A stretch of DNA of 64,000 bases from the NCBI RefSeq assembly GCF_039542035.1, contig NZ_BAABHJ010000005.1, positions 124,001 to 188,000 of the forward strand, given 5' to 3'. Shown piece by piece: positions 17,853-26,954 of this stretch. Made by a program: the position numbers and the translations under genes. Source of the stretch: Actinoallomurus liliacearum. Lineage in GTDB: Bacteria; Actinomycetota; Actinomycetes; Streptosporangiales; Streptosporangiaceae. The notes beneath the pieces are model-generated. The model had not been told where the DNA came from and did not search any database. It saw only the letters and a program-made list of their open reading frames with translations. The first letter of the stretch is position 1; every line of letters starts with the position of its first letter.

Positions 17853-18740
17853 GTGCACATTGTCCGTTTCGTGCCGACCGCCGGAGACCGCCCGCTGGTG
17901 GGGGTCTCCGACGGGTCGACCGTCACCGAGCTGACCGGAGGCCTCGGCGAGCTGCTCCGGCTGCCCGCCGCGGAGCTGCGGGACCGTTGCCTCGCGGCGG
18001 CCGGCCCCCGGCACGACGCCACCGCCGTACGGGTGCTGCCGCCGGCGGACGGGCGGATGGAGGTCTGGGCGGCGGGCGTCACCTACCGGCGCTCCCGCGA
18101 GGCGCGGATGACCGAGAGCGAGCGGTCGGCCGACGTGTACGAGCAGGTGTACGACGCCGAGCGTCCGGAGCTGTTCTTCAAGTCCGCGGCCTGGCGGGTG
18201 ACCGGAGCCGGCGAGCACGTCGCGATCCGCGCCGACTCCGCGATCGACGTGCCCGAACCCGAACTCGGCCTGGTGCTCAACCGGCACGCCGAGATCGTCG
18301 GGTACACCGTCGTGAACGACATGAGCTCCCGCACCATCGAGGGCGAGAACCCGCTGTACCTGCCGCAGGCCAAGACCTACCTGGGCGGGTGCGCGGCCGG
18401 CCCCGCCGTACGTCCCGCCTGGGAGGTCCCCGACCCATACACCCTGGACATCGAGCTCACGATCCGGCGCGACGGCGACGTGGCGTGGGCGGGCCGGGCG
18501 AGCACCGGGCAACTGCACCGCAGGCTCGACGACCTCGTCGGGTACCTGTTCCGCGCGGACGCGTTCCCGGACGGCGCCATCCTCGCCACCGGCACCTGCC
18601 TGGTCCCCGAGCTGCCGTTCACCCTGGCGGGCGGCGACGAGATCGCCATCACGATCGCCGAGATCGGCACGCTCACGAGCACGGTGGTCGTGGGCAGGGA
18701 CCCGATGGCGTGGCTCGCCGAGGACGGCGCACCGCGCTGA
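17853..18740 (+). CDS. Fumarylacetoacetate hydrolase (FAH) family protein
   Basis: A 295-residue protein with the FAH C-terminal fold. The metal-binding acids are visible as VPEPELGLV (E-x-E) and NDMSSR (Asp), followed by LPQAKTY with the conserved Lys. Members hydrolyse or decarboxylate beta-diketo or 2-oxo acids in aromatic or sugar catabolism. This length and the N-terminal part match the group related to 2-keto-3-deoxy-sugar-acid dehydratases as much as to fumarylpyruvate hydrolases, so the reaction is open. GTG at 17853 follows GCGAGGAA. Pathway genes are not adjacent. Confidence 0.82.
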   Translation: MHIVRFVPTAGDRPLVGVSDGSTVTELTGGLGELLRLPAAELRDRCLAAAGPRHDATAVRVLPPADGRMEVWAAGVTYRRSREARMTESERSADVYEQVYDAERPELFFKSAAWRVTGAGEHVAIRADSAIDVPEPELGLVLNRHAEIVGYTVVNDMSSRTIEGENPLYLPQAKTYLGGCAAGPAVRPAWEVPDPYTLDIELTIRRDGDVAWAGRASTGQLHRRLDDLVGYLFRADAFPDGAILATGTCLVPELPFTLAGGDEIAITIAEIGTLTSTVVVGRDPMAWLAEDGAPR

Positions 18741-18835
18741 GCTCCGGAAACCGGATTTCCCAGGTGATCGGAAGATGAAAGACTGGCGGGCCGCGGCGGG
18801 GGCCGCGGATGACGTACGAGGGGGATGGTGTCACG

Positions 18836-18949
18836 ATGGGCAAGCACAGCGCACCCCCGACCGGCAGGACCTGTCCGGTCTGCAGGGGCACCGGCAAGAA
18901 CAGCGCGCAGCAGGACTGCGGCTCGTGCGGCGGAAGGGGAACGACGTGA
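18836..18949 (+). CDS. Small zinc-finger protein (DnaJ-type CxxCxGxG)
   Basis: A 37-residue protein from ATG at 18836 with CPVCRGTG and CGSCGGRG, two copies of the C-x-x-C-x-G-x-G zinc-finger unit found in DnaJ. It is too small to be a chaperone and probably binds one Zn(II) as a mini zinc ribbon. Its stop overlaps the start of the next gene (GTGA at 18946-18949), which supports real translation and coupling. A GAGGGGG tract lies upstream. Function unknown, though similar orphan zinc fingers are common in actinobacteria. Confidence 0.6.
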   Translation: MGKHSAPPTGRTCPVCRGTGKNSAQQDCGSCGGRGTT

Positions 18950-19221
18950 GCTACCCGCCGGCCGGCTGTGGCTACCAGGTCCTTTACATCGACCGCGCGG
19001 GGCGTCGCGCCGAGTCGCCGCTCTTCGCCGACGAGTACGCCCTGGGCGACTGGTTCCGGGCGAAGACGGACTCCGGCGAGATCGACCGGGAGGCCGAGGC
19101 CGAGGGCCGCCCGGGCGGGTTCCGCGTCTACTGCGTGACCGAGGGCCGGCGCGTCGAGATCGACCATCTCCACCCGCGGCTCGTGCACGGACGCCTGAAC
19201 CGGCGAGCGCAACGAGCCTGA
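18946..19221 (+). CDS. Hypothetical protein coupled to the zinc-finger gene
   Basis: A 91-residue soluble protein starting at GTG 18946 inside the stop of the preceding zinc-finger ORF. It contains YQVLYIDRAGRRAESPLFADEYALGDWFRAK, a small alpha/beta-looking segment, and an acidic stretch before a basic C-terminus. I do not recognise a family. The shared overlap with the zinc-finger protein suggests that they act together. Confidence 0.55.
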   Translation: MSYPPAGCGYQVLYIDRAGRRAESPLFADEYALGDWFRAKTDSGEIDREAEAEGRPGGFRVYCVTEGRRVEIDHLHPRLVHGRLNRRAQRA

Positions 19222-19244
19222 CCCGGCTCCTCCCGTTTCCTCCC

Positions 19245-21434
19245 ATGACCCTCCAGCGTTCGTCGTACGCCAGGCCCGTGCTCGGTCCGCGCCTGGCCCG
19301 GTTGATCGTCACGGTCGTCCTTGCCGCCTTCGCCTGCGTGTACGTCCTGGCCGCGCCGTTCCGGACGGGCGACGCCCCGCGCGCCGTCGGCACGGTGGTG
19401 GTCACCGTGCTCCTGTTCGTGTCACTGCTCGCGTGGGTGCTGCCCGGCGCGGCGAGGTTCCGCGGCGTCGCGCTCGCGACGGCCCAGGCGCTCCTGGCGT
19501 GCCTCGACGTGCTCGTGTTCGGCACGTCCGTCGGGATCCTCGCGTTCGCCGCCGGGCCGCTGCTGCTGGCCTCGTACGCGCTGCCCGCCGCCGCGGTGCT
19601 CGCCGGTGGGGTGGTCGTCGCGGTCCTGCGGTTCCCGGACGCGGCCGCCGCGACCGACGCCGCGATCACCCCGGTGCTCGGCGCGCTGGTCGTGTACGGC
19701 CTCGTACGGCTGGCCGACCGGGTCGCCGACCTGGCCGCCGCCCGGCCGGCGCTGACGATGGCGGCCGTCGCGCAGGAGCGCCTCCGCATCGCCACCGAGC
19801 TGAACACCGGAATCGGGCGCGGCCTGGACGCGATCACGGCCGGGAGCCGCCGCGCCCTCGACGATCCCGCAGAGCTGGACGAGGTCCTCCGCGTGGCCCG
19901 CCGTTCGCTCGCCGACGCGCGGGCGGCGGCCGCCGACTTCCGCTCCAGGTCGCTCGCGCCCGAGGCCACGGCGGCGCGGGCGCTGCTGGCGGCCGCCGGG
20001 ATCGAGGCGGAGGTCCGCACCGACCACGAGGAACCGCTCGGCTCGGCGGGCGCGCTGCTGGCCACCGTGCTGCGCGAGGCCGTCACCGCGGTCGTACGCC
20101 AGGGCACGGCGACCCGGTGCGCCATCGAGACCGCCGAGCGGGACGGGCAGGTCCGGCTCCGGGTGAGCAACGACGGCCCGCCCACCGCGGCGCGCGGCGA
20201 GGAGGGCCTCGCCGCGGCCGCCGAGCGGGTCGAGGCGGCCGGCGGCACGCTCACCACGGGTCTCGGCGCGGACGGCCGGTTCACCGTCGAGGCGACGATC
20301 GCGGCCACCCCGCGTCCCGTCAGCGTCCCCGACCCCACGGCGTACGGCCTGTCGGTGACCCTCCTCGCGGTGGTGGTGGCGGGCTTCTGCGTCAAGGGCC
20401 TCCTGCACGTCCCCTGGGACGCGGGCCTGCCCGTGGCCGTGCTCGGGATGGCGCTCCTCGCGGTCCTGCAACTGCGCTGGACCGCCGACGCCCCGCCACG
20501 GCATCCGTACGCGGTCCTGGCCGGTCAGACGCTGCTCAGCCTCGTGCCGGTGCTCTGGTTCGGCACCGCCTGGCTCGGCGCCGCCGGCTTCCTCGCGGGC
20601 ACCTTCCTCGTGGCCCTGCCCATCCGGGTCGGCGCGCCGCTCGTGGCGGCGGCGATGGCGGCCACCGGGGCGATGACCGCCGCGCTGTCGCAGGGCCCGG
20701 CGCGGATCGTCAACTACACGGTGAGCGTGCTGGTCACGGGCCTCGTGGTGTACGGCCTGGTGCGCCTCGCCCGCCTCGTACGCGACCTGCGGGCGGCCGG
20801 CGCGGAGCTGGCCCGGGCGGCGACCGTGCAGGAACGCCTCCGCGCCGCCCGCGACCTGCACGACCTGCTCGGGCACAGCCTCGCCGCGATGCTGCTGAAG
20901 TGCGAGCTGGCCCGGAGGCTCGCCGGCGCCGATCCGGCACGCGCCGAGGCCGAGCTGACCGAGGTCGTGGCCATGGCCGAGCGGGCCCGGGCGGACCTGC
21001 GCGCCGCCTCCGGCGCCGGGGAGCCGGAGCTGTCGCTGGAGATCGAGGCCGAGTCCGCGCGCTCGGTGCTGACCGCCGCGGGGGTCGAGACCCGGGTCGA
21101 CCTCGGCCACGGTCCGCTGCCCGCTCCGTCGGCGACGGTGCTGAGCGCGGTGCTGCGGGAGGCGGTGACCAACGTGCTGCGGCACAGCGCCGCCCGGCAC
21201 TGCGCCATCGTCACGACGAACGAGGCGGGCCTCGTGACCCTCACGGTGGACAACGACGGTCTCGACCCGCGGGCCCGGCGGGAACCGCCGGGCTCGGGGA
21301 TCGGCAACCTCACGACCCGGCTGGCCGCCGTCGGCGGCAGCCTGACCGCCCGCGCCGACGGCGACGGCGGCTTCCGCCTCCAGGCCCGGCTGCGCCCCGA
21401 CACCGTGGTCGACGGCGTGCCGAACGCTGGGTGA
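19245..21434 (+). CDS. Double NarL-type sensor kinase with degenerate first module
   Basis: A 729-residue membrane protein made of two tandem DesK/NarL-like kinase modules. Module 1 (about 1-365) has an N-terminal multi-helix region but lacks the phosphoacceptor His (Asn187 in ATELNTG) and the ATPase N-box Asn (AVTAVVRQG). Module 2 (about 366-729) has its own five or so helices, H539 in RDLHDLLGHSL, the N box AVTNVLRHS and GSGIGNL. Only the second half can be active, and the first probably acts as a sensor or dimer partner. The convergent NarL-type regulator at 21521 is the probable partner. Confidence 0.8.
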   Translation: MTLQRSSYARPVLGPRLARLIVTVVLAAFACVYVLAAPFRTGDAPRAVGTVVVTVLLFVSLLAWVLPGAARFRGVALATAQALLACLDVLVFGTSVGILAFAAGPLLLASYALPAAAVLAGGVVVAVLRFPDAAAATDAAITPVLGALVVYGLVRLADRVADLAAARPALTMAAVAQERLRIATELNTGIGRGLDAITAGSRRALDDPAELDEVLRVARRSLADARAAAADFRSRSLAPEATAARALLAAAGIEAEVRTDHEEPLGSAGALLATVLREAVTAVVRQGTATRCAIETAERDGQVRLRVSNDGPPTAARGEEGLAAAAERVEAAGGTLTTGLGADGRFTVEATIAATPRPVSVPDPTAYGLSVTLLAVVVAGFCVKGLLHVPWDAGLPVAVLGMALLAVLQLRWTADAPPRHPYAVLAGQTLLSLVPVLWFGTAWLGAAGFLAGTFLVALPIRVGAPLVAAAMAATGAMTAALSQGPARIVNYTVSVLVTGLVVYGLVRLARLVRDLRAAGAELARAATVQERLRAARDLHDLLGHSLAAMLLKCELARRLAGADPARAEAELTEVVAMAERARADLRAASGAGEPELSLEIEAESARSVLTAAGVETRVDLGHGPLPAPSATVLSAVLREAVTNVLRHSAARHCAIVTTNEAGLVTLTVDNDGLDPRARREPPGSGIGNLTTRLAAVGGSLTARADGDGGFRLQARLRPDTVVDGVPNAG

Positions 21435-21520
21435 CGGTGATCACGAACCGGGGCGAATGACGCCGGGACGGCGTTCGGCCGGGCCGTTGGCCGAGCTTTC
21501 CGTTCGTCCGCGTGGCGGGG

Positions 21521-22126
21521 TCAGATCCAGCCCGCCTCTTGGGCGATGCGGACGGCGTCGGTGCGGTTCCGGGCGTTCAGCTTGTCGACGACGGCGGTCA
21601 GGTAGTTGCGTACGGTCCCGGCCGACAGGTGCAGCCGCTGGGCGATCTCGGGCGCCTCGGCGCCCTCCGCGGCCAGCCGCAGCACGTCCGTCTCGCGCGG
21701 GGTGAGCGGGTTGTCGGCGAGGTCCCAGGCCGTCAGCGCGAGGTTCGGGTCCAGCACGCGGCGGCCGGCGGCGACATTCCGGATCCCCGCGATCAGGTCG
21801 TCGGGCGGCGCGGTCTTCAGCAGGAACCCGCCCGCGTGCGCGGTGAGCGCCCGGCGCAGGTGACCGGGCTTGCCGTGCCCCGTGAGGATCAGCGTCCGGC
21901 ACTCCGGAAGCCGCTCGTGCACGGCGGCCGCGGCGGTCAGCCCGTCGGCGCCGGGCATGTCGACGTCGAGCACCGCGACGTCCGGTCGATGGCGCAGCAC
22001 GGCGGGCAGCACCTGGTCGCCCGCGTCGACCTCGGCGACCACCTCCAGGTCCGGCTCCAGCGACAGCAACGCGGCCAGGGCGCCGCGCACCACGTGGTGG
22101 TCGTCGGCCAGCAACACTCTGATCAC
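21521..22126 (-). CDS. NarL/FixJ-family response regulator
   Basis: A 201-residue regulator: receiver domain (1-120) with acidic pair DD, phosphoacceptor Asp in VAVLDVDMPG and a Lys in LLKTAPP, then a LuxR-type HTH (LTPRETDVLRLAAEG...EIAQRLHLSAGTVRNYL). It resembles DesR-type regulators. It lies tail to tail with the double kinase and head to head with an ABC exporter operon 109 bp away, which it may control. Confidence 0.9.
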   Translation of the reverse strand: MIRVLLADDHHVVRGALAALLSLEPDLEVVAEVDAGDQVLPAVLRHRPDVAVLDVDMPGADGLTAAAAVHERLPECRTLILTGHGKPGHLRRALTAHAGGFLLKTAPPDDLIAGIRNVAAGRRVLDPNLALTAWDLADNPLTPRETDVLRLAAEGAEAPEIAQRLHLSAGTVRNYLTAVVDKLNARNRTDAVRIAQEAGWI

Positions 22127-22235
22127 GGGTCATGTGTACCAGGGGCCTCGTCACGGTCCGGACCATGACGAGGTCATGGTCGGCTCGTGAGCACGTCTCT
22201 GGCCCGGGAAACCGCAGTTCACGAGACTTGTCGGC

Positions 22236-22970
22236 ATGGATGACGTCGTGGTGATGAACGCCGTGAGCAAGGTGTACGGCAAGGGCAGGAGCGCGGTGGC
22301 GGCGCTGCGCGAGGTGACGACCGGCGTCCCGCGCGGCCGGTTCACCGCCGTGATGGGACCCTCCGGTTCGGGCAAGAGCACGTTCCTGCACTGCGCCGCC
22401 GGGCTGGACACGCCGACGTCCGGCACCGTACGGCTCGGCGACACCGAACTGTCCGGGATGAACGAGACGCGGCTGACGGAGCTGCGCCGCCGGAAGGTCG
22501 GGTTCGTGTTCCAGGCGTTCAACCTCGTGCCGTCGCTGACGGTCGAGCAGAACATCACCCTCCCGTTGCGGCTGTCCCGGACCCGCGTGGACCGCGGGTG
22601 GCTGAAGGAGATCGTCACGCGCGTCGGGCTGGCCGAGCGCGTGGGCCACCGGCCGGCCCAGTTGTCCGGCGGCCAGCAGCAGCGGGTCGCGATCGCCCGC
22701 GCCCTCGTGACCCGGCCCGAGGTCGTCTTCGGCGACGAGCCGACCGGTGCGCTGGACACGATGACCGCGCGGGAGGTGCTCGCCCTGCTGCGCGAGACGG
22801 TCGACGGGATGGGCCAGACCGTCGTCATGGTCACCCACGACCCGGTGGCCGCGTCGTACGCCGACACGGTGCTGTTCCTCGCCGACGGCCGCATCGCCGA
22901 CGCGATGGACGCCCCGACGAGCGACAAGGTCGCCGCCCGCATGACGCGACTGGGAGCGTGGAACCGATGA
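22236..22970 (+). CDS. ABC transporter ATP-binding protein (MacB/LolD-like)
   Basis: A 244-residue ATPase with Walker A GPSGSGKST, Q-loop VFQAFNLVPSLTV, signature LSGGQQQRVAIARAL and Walker B VVFGDEPTGALD. This is the MacB/LolD (3.A.1.122-like) type that works with FtsX-fold permeases in mechanotransmission, often for peptide resistance or cell-envelope stress. Its stop overlaps the permease start (ATGA). It is divergent from the NarL-type regulator. Confidence 0.93.
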   Translation: MDDVVVMNAVSKVYGKGRSAVAALREVTTGVPRGRFTAVMGPSGSGKSTFLHCAAGLDTPTSGTVRLGDTELSGMNETRLTELRRRKVGFVFQAFNLVPSLTVEQNITLPLRLSRTRVDRGWLKEIVTRVGLAERVGHRPAQLSGGQQQRVAIARALVTRPEVVFGDEPTGALDTMTAREVLALLRETVDGMGQTVVMVTHDPVAASYADTVLFLADGRIADAMDAPTSDKVAARMTRLGAWNR

Positions 22971-25456
22971 TCGGTCTGGTCCTGAACACCCTGCGGCACC
23001 GCAAGGCCGGGTTCGCCGGGGCGTTCCTCGCGCTGTTCTGCGCGGCGGCCCTCGTCTGCGCCTGCGGCATCCTCCTGGAGACGGGGCTGCGCGGCACGAT
23101 CGCCCCCGAGCGGTACGCCGGCGCGCCCGTCCTCGTCACCGGCGACCAGTACGTCCACCAGGACAAGGTGAAGAAGGGCAAGGTCAAGCACAAGGCCAAG
23201 GCGCTCGCCGAGCGGGCCTGGCTGCCCGCCTCGACGGTGGACCGGGTCCGTGCCGTGCCGGGCGTGCGCACGGTGGTCACCGAGGTGACCTTCCCGGCCG
23301 AGGTGCCGGGCGCCGCGCCGGGGAGCTCGTGGGGGCACGGCTGGGAGTCGGCGGCGCTGACCCCGTTCACCCTCGCGGCCGGCCGGGCGCCATCGGCGGC
23401 GGGTGAGGTGGTCGTCGACGCCGCCACCGCGCGTACCGCGCACCTGCGCGTCGGCTCGCGGGTGCCGGTCTCCTCGCCGGCCTCGACCGGCGCGTACCGG
23501 GTCGTCGGCGTGACCCGCGAGGCGCTCCCGCACCAGACCGCGATCTTCTTCTCGACCGAGGAGGCGCGACGCCTCGCCGGGCGGCCGGGCTCGGTCAGCG
23601 CGATCGGCGTCTTCCCCGCGTCGGGTGCGTCCGGGGCGTCCGCGGTCGCGGAGCGGGTCGCCTCGGCCGTCCAGGGCACGTCCGCGACCGTGCACACCGG
23701 CGGCGACCGCGGCCGGACCGAGTTCTGGGACGCGGAGAAGGCACGGATCAAGCTGATCAGCATGGGCGGCGCGCTCGGCGGCACGGCGCTGCTCGTCGCG
23801 ATCCTCGTGGTCGCCGGCACGTTCGCGCTGTCCATCCAGCAGCGGCAGCGGGAGATCGCGCTGCTGCGCGCCGTGGCCGCCACGCCGCGCCAGATCCGCC
23901 AGATGATCGGCCGGGAGGCGCTCATCGTCAGCGTCGGCGCCGGCGCACTCGGCGCGGCCGCCGGGCCGCTCCTGGGCCTGTGGCTGCGCGACCGGTTCCG
24001 CGCCCTCGGCGCCCTGCCGCCGACCCTGGACCTGGTGCTCAGCCCGTTCCCGCTGTTCGCGGCCGTGCTGGCCGCCGTTGTGGCGGCCTGGGCCGCGGCG
24101 CGCCTGTCCGCCCGCCGGTCGGCGCGGATCCGGCCCGTGGAGGCCCTCGGCGAGGCCGCACTGAGCGGCCCGCGCACCGGGCCCCTCCGAATCCTGGCCG
24201 GTCTGGCATTCCTCGCCGGCGGCGTCGTCCTGACCCTCGTCCTGTCGTCGCTGAACACCGAGGCGGCGTCCAGCCCGGTCACCATGCTCACCGCGATCGT
24301 CTGGACCACCGCCGTCGCCATCCTCGCCCCGATCGTCGCCCGCACGGCCGCCGCCCTGTGGGGCGCGCCGCTGCGGCTCTCGCCGATCGGCGGCCACCTC
24401 GCCGCCGCGAACCTGCGCACCCGCTCCCGCATCGTCGGCTCGGTCATCGCCCCGCTCACGCTGATGGTCGGCCTGACCGGCACGATCCTGTTCGCCCAGA
24501 CGACCATGGGGCACGCCGCCACCGCCCAGGCCGACGCCGGCACCGTCGCCGACAACGTCCTCGGTCCCAAGGTTCCCGCCGCGGCCGCCGCCGCGCTCCG
24601 CCGGACCCACGGCGTCACCACGGTCACCGAGGTCGTGCACAGCACCGTCCGCGTCGGACTGGAGAACTACGGCATCCAGGGCGTCACGCCGGCCGGGCTC
24701 TCCCGCACCATGAACCTGGACGTACGTTCCGGCTCCCTGAACGGGCTCGACGCGGGAACCATCGCCGTCAGCAGCACCGCCGCCGACCGGCTCGGCGTGG
24801 GCGTCGGCGGCACGGTCCGCATGACGCTCGGCGACGGCACGCCGTTCGCGCCTCGGGTCGTCGCGGTGTACGGCCGCGGCCTCGGCTTCGGCGACCTGAC
24901 CGTCGCCCACGACCTGCTCGTCGCGCACGTCGACGACCCTCGCGCCGACACGGTGCTGGTCGCCGGCCCGGCCCGGGCGGAGGCCCTGCGGTCGGCCGTC
25001 CGGTCCTTCCCGGGCGTCACCGTCCTCGACCAGGCCACGCTGTCGGAGGACAAGGCCGCCGCCGGGGCCGAGGTGAACTACGTCGCCATGGGCCTGATCA
25101 TCGCCTTCACCGCCATCGCGGTCGTGAACACCCTCGCCATGGCCACCGCCGACCGCGCCCGCGAGCTCGCCCTGCTGCGGCTGGTCGGCACCACCCGCCG
25201 GCAGGTCATGCGGATGCTCCGCTGGGAGACCCTGACGGTCGTCGCGACGGCCGTGGTCCTCGGCACGGCCGTCACCCTCGTGACCCTGGCGGCCTTCGGC
25301 GCCGGGATGATCGGGTCCGCCGCGCCGTACGTCCCGCCGGTCACGTACCTGGCCGTCATCGGCACTGCCGCCGTGCTCGCGCTGCTCGCGACGGTCCTCC
25401 CCGCCCGCCTCGCCCTCGCGGCCCGCCCCGCCGACGCCATCGGCTCCCGCCAGTAA
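22967..25456 (+). CDS. FtsX-like ABC transporter permease
   Basis: An 829-residue permease with about ten membrane segments and two FtsX domains: IQQRQREIALLRAVAATPRQIRQ in the first half and ADRARELALLRLVGTTRRQVMRML in the second. Large extracytoplasmic regions follow TM1 (about 40-260) and lie mid-protein (about 530-680). Such permeases do not pump through a channel but transmit ATP-driven movement to the outside. It is coupled by ATGA to its ATPase. A strong hairpin terminator follows the stop. Confidence 0.92.
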   Translation: MIGLVLNTLRHRKAGFAGAFLALFCAAALVCACGILLETGLRGTIAPERYAGAPVLVTGDQYVHQDKVKKGKVKHKAKALAERAWLPASTVDRVRAVPGVRTVVTEVTFPAEVPGAAPGSSWGHGWESAALTPFTLAAGRAPSAAGEVVVDAATARTAHLRVGSRVPVSSPASTGAYRVVGVTREALPHQTAIFFSTEEARRLAGRPGSVSAIGVFPASGASGASAVAERVASAVQGTSATVHTGGDRGRTEFWDAEKARIKLISMGGALGGTALLVAILVVAGTFALSIQQRQREIALLRAVAATPRQIRQMIGREALIVSVGAGALGAAAGPLLGLWLRDRFRALGALPPTLDLVLSPFPLFAAVLAAVVAAWAAARLSARRSARIRPVEALGEAALSGPRTGPLRILAGLAFLAGGVVLTLVLSSLNTEAASSPVTMLTAIVWTTAVAILAPIVARTAAALWGAPLRLSPIGGHLAAANLRTRSRIVGSVIAPLTLMVGLTGTILFAQTTMGHAATAQADAGTVADNVLGPKVPAAAAAALRRTHGVTTVTEVVHSTVRVGLENYGIQGVTPAGLSRTMNLDVRSGSLNGLDAGTIAVSSTAADRLGVGVGGTVRMTLGDGTPFAPRVVAVYGRGLGFGDLTVAHDLLVAHVDDPRADTVLVAGPARAEALRSAVRSFPGVTVLDQATLSEDKAAAGAEVNYVAMGLIIAFTAIAVVNTLAMATADRARELALLRLVGTTRRQVMRMLRWETLTVVATAVVLGTAVTLVTLAAFGAGMIGSAAPYVPPVTYLAVIGTAAVLALLATVLPARLALAARPADAIGSRQ

Positions 25457-25481
25457 CCGCGGCCGACCCGCCGACGCAACC

Positions 25482-25531
25482 CGCCGACGCGCCGGGCGCG
25501 GGCCACAGTGCCCGCCCCCGGCGCGTCGGCG
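25482..25531 (+). terminator. Strong hairpin terminator after the FtsX permease
   Basis: A 21-bp stem with one mismatch (arms 25482-25502 and 25511-25531) and an 8-base loop, 25 bases after the permease stop. Confidence 0.7.
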
Positions 25532-25754
25532 CGCCGGGATTCAGCCATGAGACCTGACCGCGGTCGGCATGCAACACAGGGATTCACCCTGCCCGTCATG
25601 CGGGAGAGGCAGGGGGATCGGCGAGCTGACCACTTACGTTCACCGGGTCCGGCGCCGGGGCGGCCAGCGCCCGTGATCACGGGCCTTGAGTGCCTCGGTC
25701 CTGCAAGCGGTCGGTTCGCTGCTCCTGGTGAGGCCATCGGTGGCGAAAGCGCCT
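25532..25754. other. Intergenic stretch between convergent genes
   Basis: The non-coding gap from 25457 to 25810 is 354 bases long and holds two hairpin terminators, annotated separately. Between them I see no gene, promoter or clear repeat. Confidence 0.5.
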
Positions 25755-25794
25755 GGCACCGGGGGCGGGACCGTCGTGTCCCGCTCCCGGCGCC
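25755..25794 (-). terminator. Hairpin terminator of the SH3-like protein gene
   Basis: A 17-bp stem with two mismatches (arms 25755-25771 and 25778-25794) and a 6-base loop, 16 bases beyond the stop of the minus-strand gene. Confidence 0.6.
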
Positions 25795-25810
25795 GGCGTG
25801 CCTGGTTCGG

Positions 25811-26740
25811 TCAGAGCTTCACGAGCGCGTCGCGGCGCATCCAGCCGATGCCGTCCGCCGCGCTGTCGGTGGCCACGGCCAGGTAGGTGTTGCCTTCGGT
25901 GGTGTTGTAGTACGTCCAGTCGCAGTACCCGCCGACGACGTCGCCGGCGCGCTTGTCCTTCAGCAGCGTCGAGGCGTTGCTCGGCTGCTCGTACACGCCG
26001 GCGACCGGCCAGGTCACCTTGTACTGGCAACTGGCCGCGACCGCGTGCGACGCCGGGAGGTTCGCGCCGGAGACGGCGGCGGACGCCGGTGCCGGTGCCG
26101 GTGCCGCGGTCGCGGCGGTGGCGGGCGCGGCGGTGGCGGTGCCGCAGGGCTTCGTGGACAGGTACTTGGCGTAGACGCGTCCGGCCTTGTGGACCTGCCC
26201 GTAGGCGTACCCGACCGCGATCCGGCCGTTGTCCTTCTTCATCTTCCGGGTCTTGCCGTACTGCGTGAACCGGTCGCCGTGGTACAGCCGCCCGATGACC
26301 CGCTGCTGGTGGTCCCGCACGTACAGGGTCTGCTGCCCGCACAGGTACCGGGTGTGCTTGGCGACGCCGCTGGACAGGTGCTCGGTGAGCCGTCCACCGA
26401 CCGCGTGCTCGGGCTTGCCGAGGCAGGACCGGTTCATGAAGCCCCAGACCGCGCCCGAGCCCCACGTGGAGACGACCGCGTAGTGGGCGTCCCAGTTGTA
26501 GCGGTAGTTGACGGTCCGGCCGTTGCCCTTCGCCACCGTGACGGAGTGTCCGGGGGTCTTGTCCATCGCGCGGTGCGGCGTGTAGTTGAACCACAGGGTG
26601 CAGCTCTTCTTGAGCGGCGCCGGATTGGTCGGGGCCTGTGCCGCCTCCGCGCCGCCGGCGCCACCGATCAGCAGCGCCGCGCTCGCCAGTGAGACGGCCG
26701 CGACGGTGACGCCACGGCGCTGGGTCTTCTTCGAAGCCAT
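25811..26740 (-). CDS. Secreted multi-SH3-like protein
   Basis: A 309-residue exported protein. A Sec signal peptide lies at 1-34 (hydrophobic core VAAVSLASAALLIGG, AXA-like cleavage at AEAA). The mature part has three small beta modules: a first with conserved Trp/Cys, a second (YLCGQQTLYVRD...GRLYHGDRFTQY) and a third SH3_3-like one (ASCQYKVTWPVAGVYEQPS...GWMRRDAL), separated by an Ala/Pro/Thr linker. A GGAGG site precedes ATG 26740. The divergent gene encodes a membrane-anchored HTH protein whose outside domain resembles module 2, so they may act in one cell-wall pathway. Confidence 0.75.
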   Translation of the reverse strand: MASKKTQRRGVTVAAVSLASAALLIGGAGGAEAAQAPTNPAPLKKSCTLWFNYTPHRAMDKTPGHSVTVAKGNGRTVNYRYNWDAHYAVVSTWGSGAVWGFMNRSCLGKPEHAVGGRLTEHLSSGVAKHTRYLCGQQTLYVRDHQQRVIGRLYHGDRFTQYGKTRKMKKDNGRIAVGYAYGQVHKAGRVYAKYLSTKPCGTATAAPATAATAAPAPAPASAAVSGANLPASHAVAASCQYKVTWPVAGVYEQPSNASTLLKDKRAGDVVGGYCDWTYYNTTEGNTYLAVATDSAADGIGWMRRDALVKL

Positions 26741-26767
26741 TCCCGGTGTTCCTCCAGGGGGTGCGCT

Positions 26768-26781
26768 GTCCGCAAGCGGAC
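26768..26781. promoter_or_regulatory. Palindrome in the SH3/HTH divergent gap
   Basis: GTCCGC-AA-GCGGAC is a perfect inverted repeat 28 bases upstream of the secreted SH3 gene, in the 214-bp gap shared with the HTH-TM-SH3 gene. It is a possible operator for the latter. Confidence 0.35.
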
Positions 26782-26954
26782 GGCGGGTTCTCGGACTTCC
26801 GCCCGACTGCTCCGGACGCAGCGGGCAAGATCGATCCTGCGCTCCGGACGCGCGGGGTCGCCACGATTCGGCCGATGACGGGACGGGCGGGATATCCCGC
26901 GTCGCTGACCAGGCCGATCGTCGAGGACGGGACGACAACGGGACAGGAGACGAC

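Noticed and set aside
17853..18740. Homogentisate pathway fumarylacetoacetase
   Set aside because: Length and N-terminus do not match true fumarylacetoacetases and no pathway genes are adjacent.
22151..24928. A 925-codon open frame on the minus strand
   Set aside because: It is antisense to the ABC ATPase and FtsX permease, has low-complexity Arg/Gly/Ala/Asp content and no domain. It is a high-GC shadow frame.
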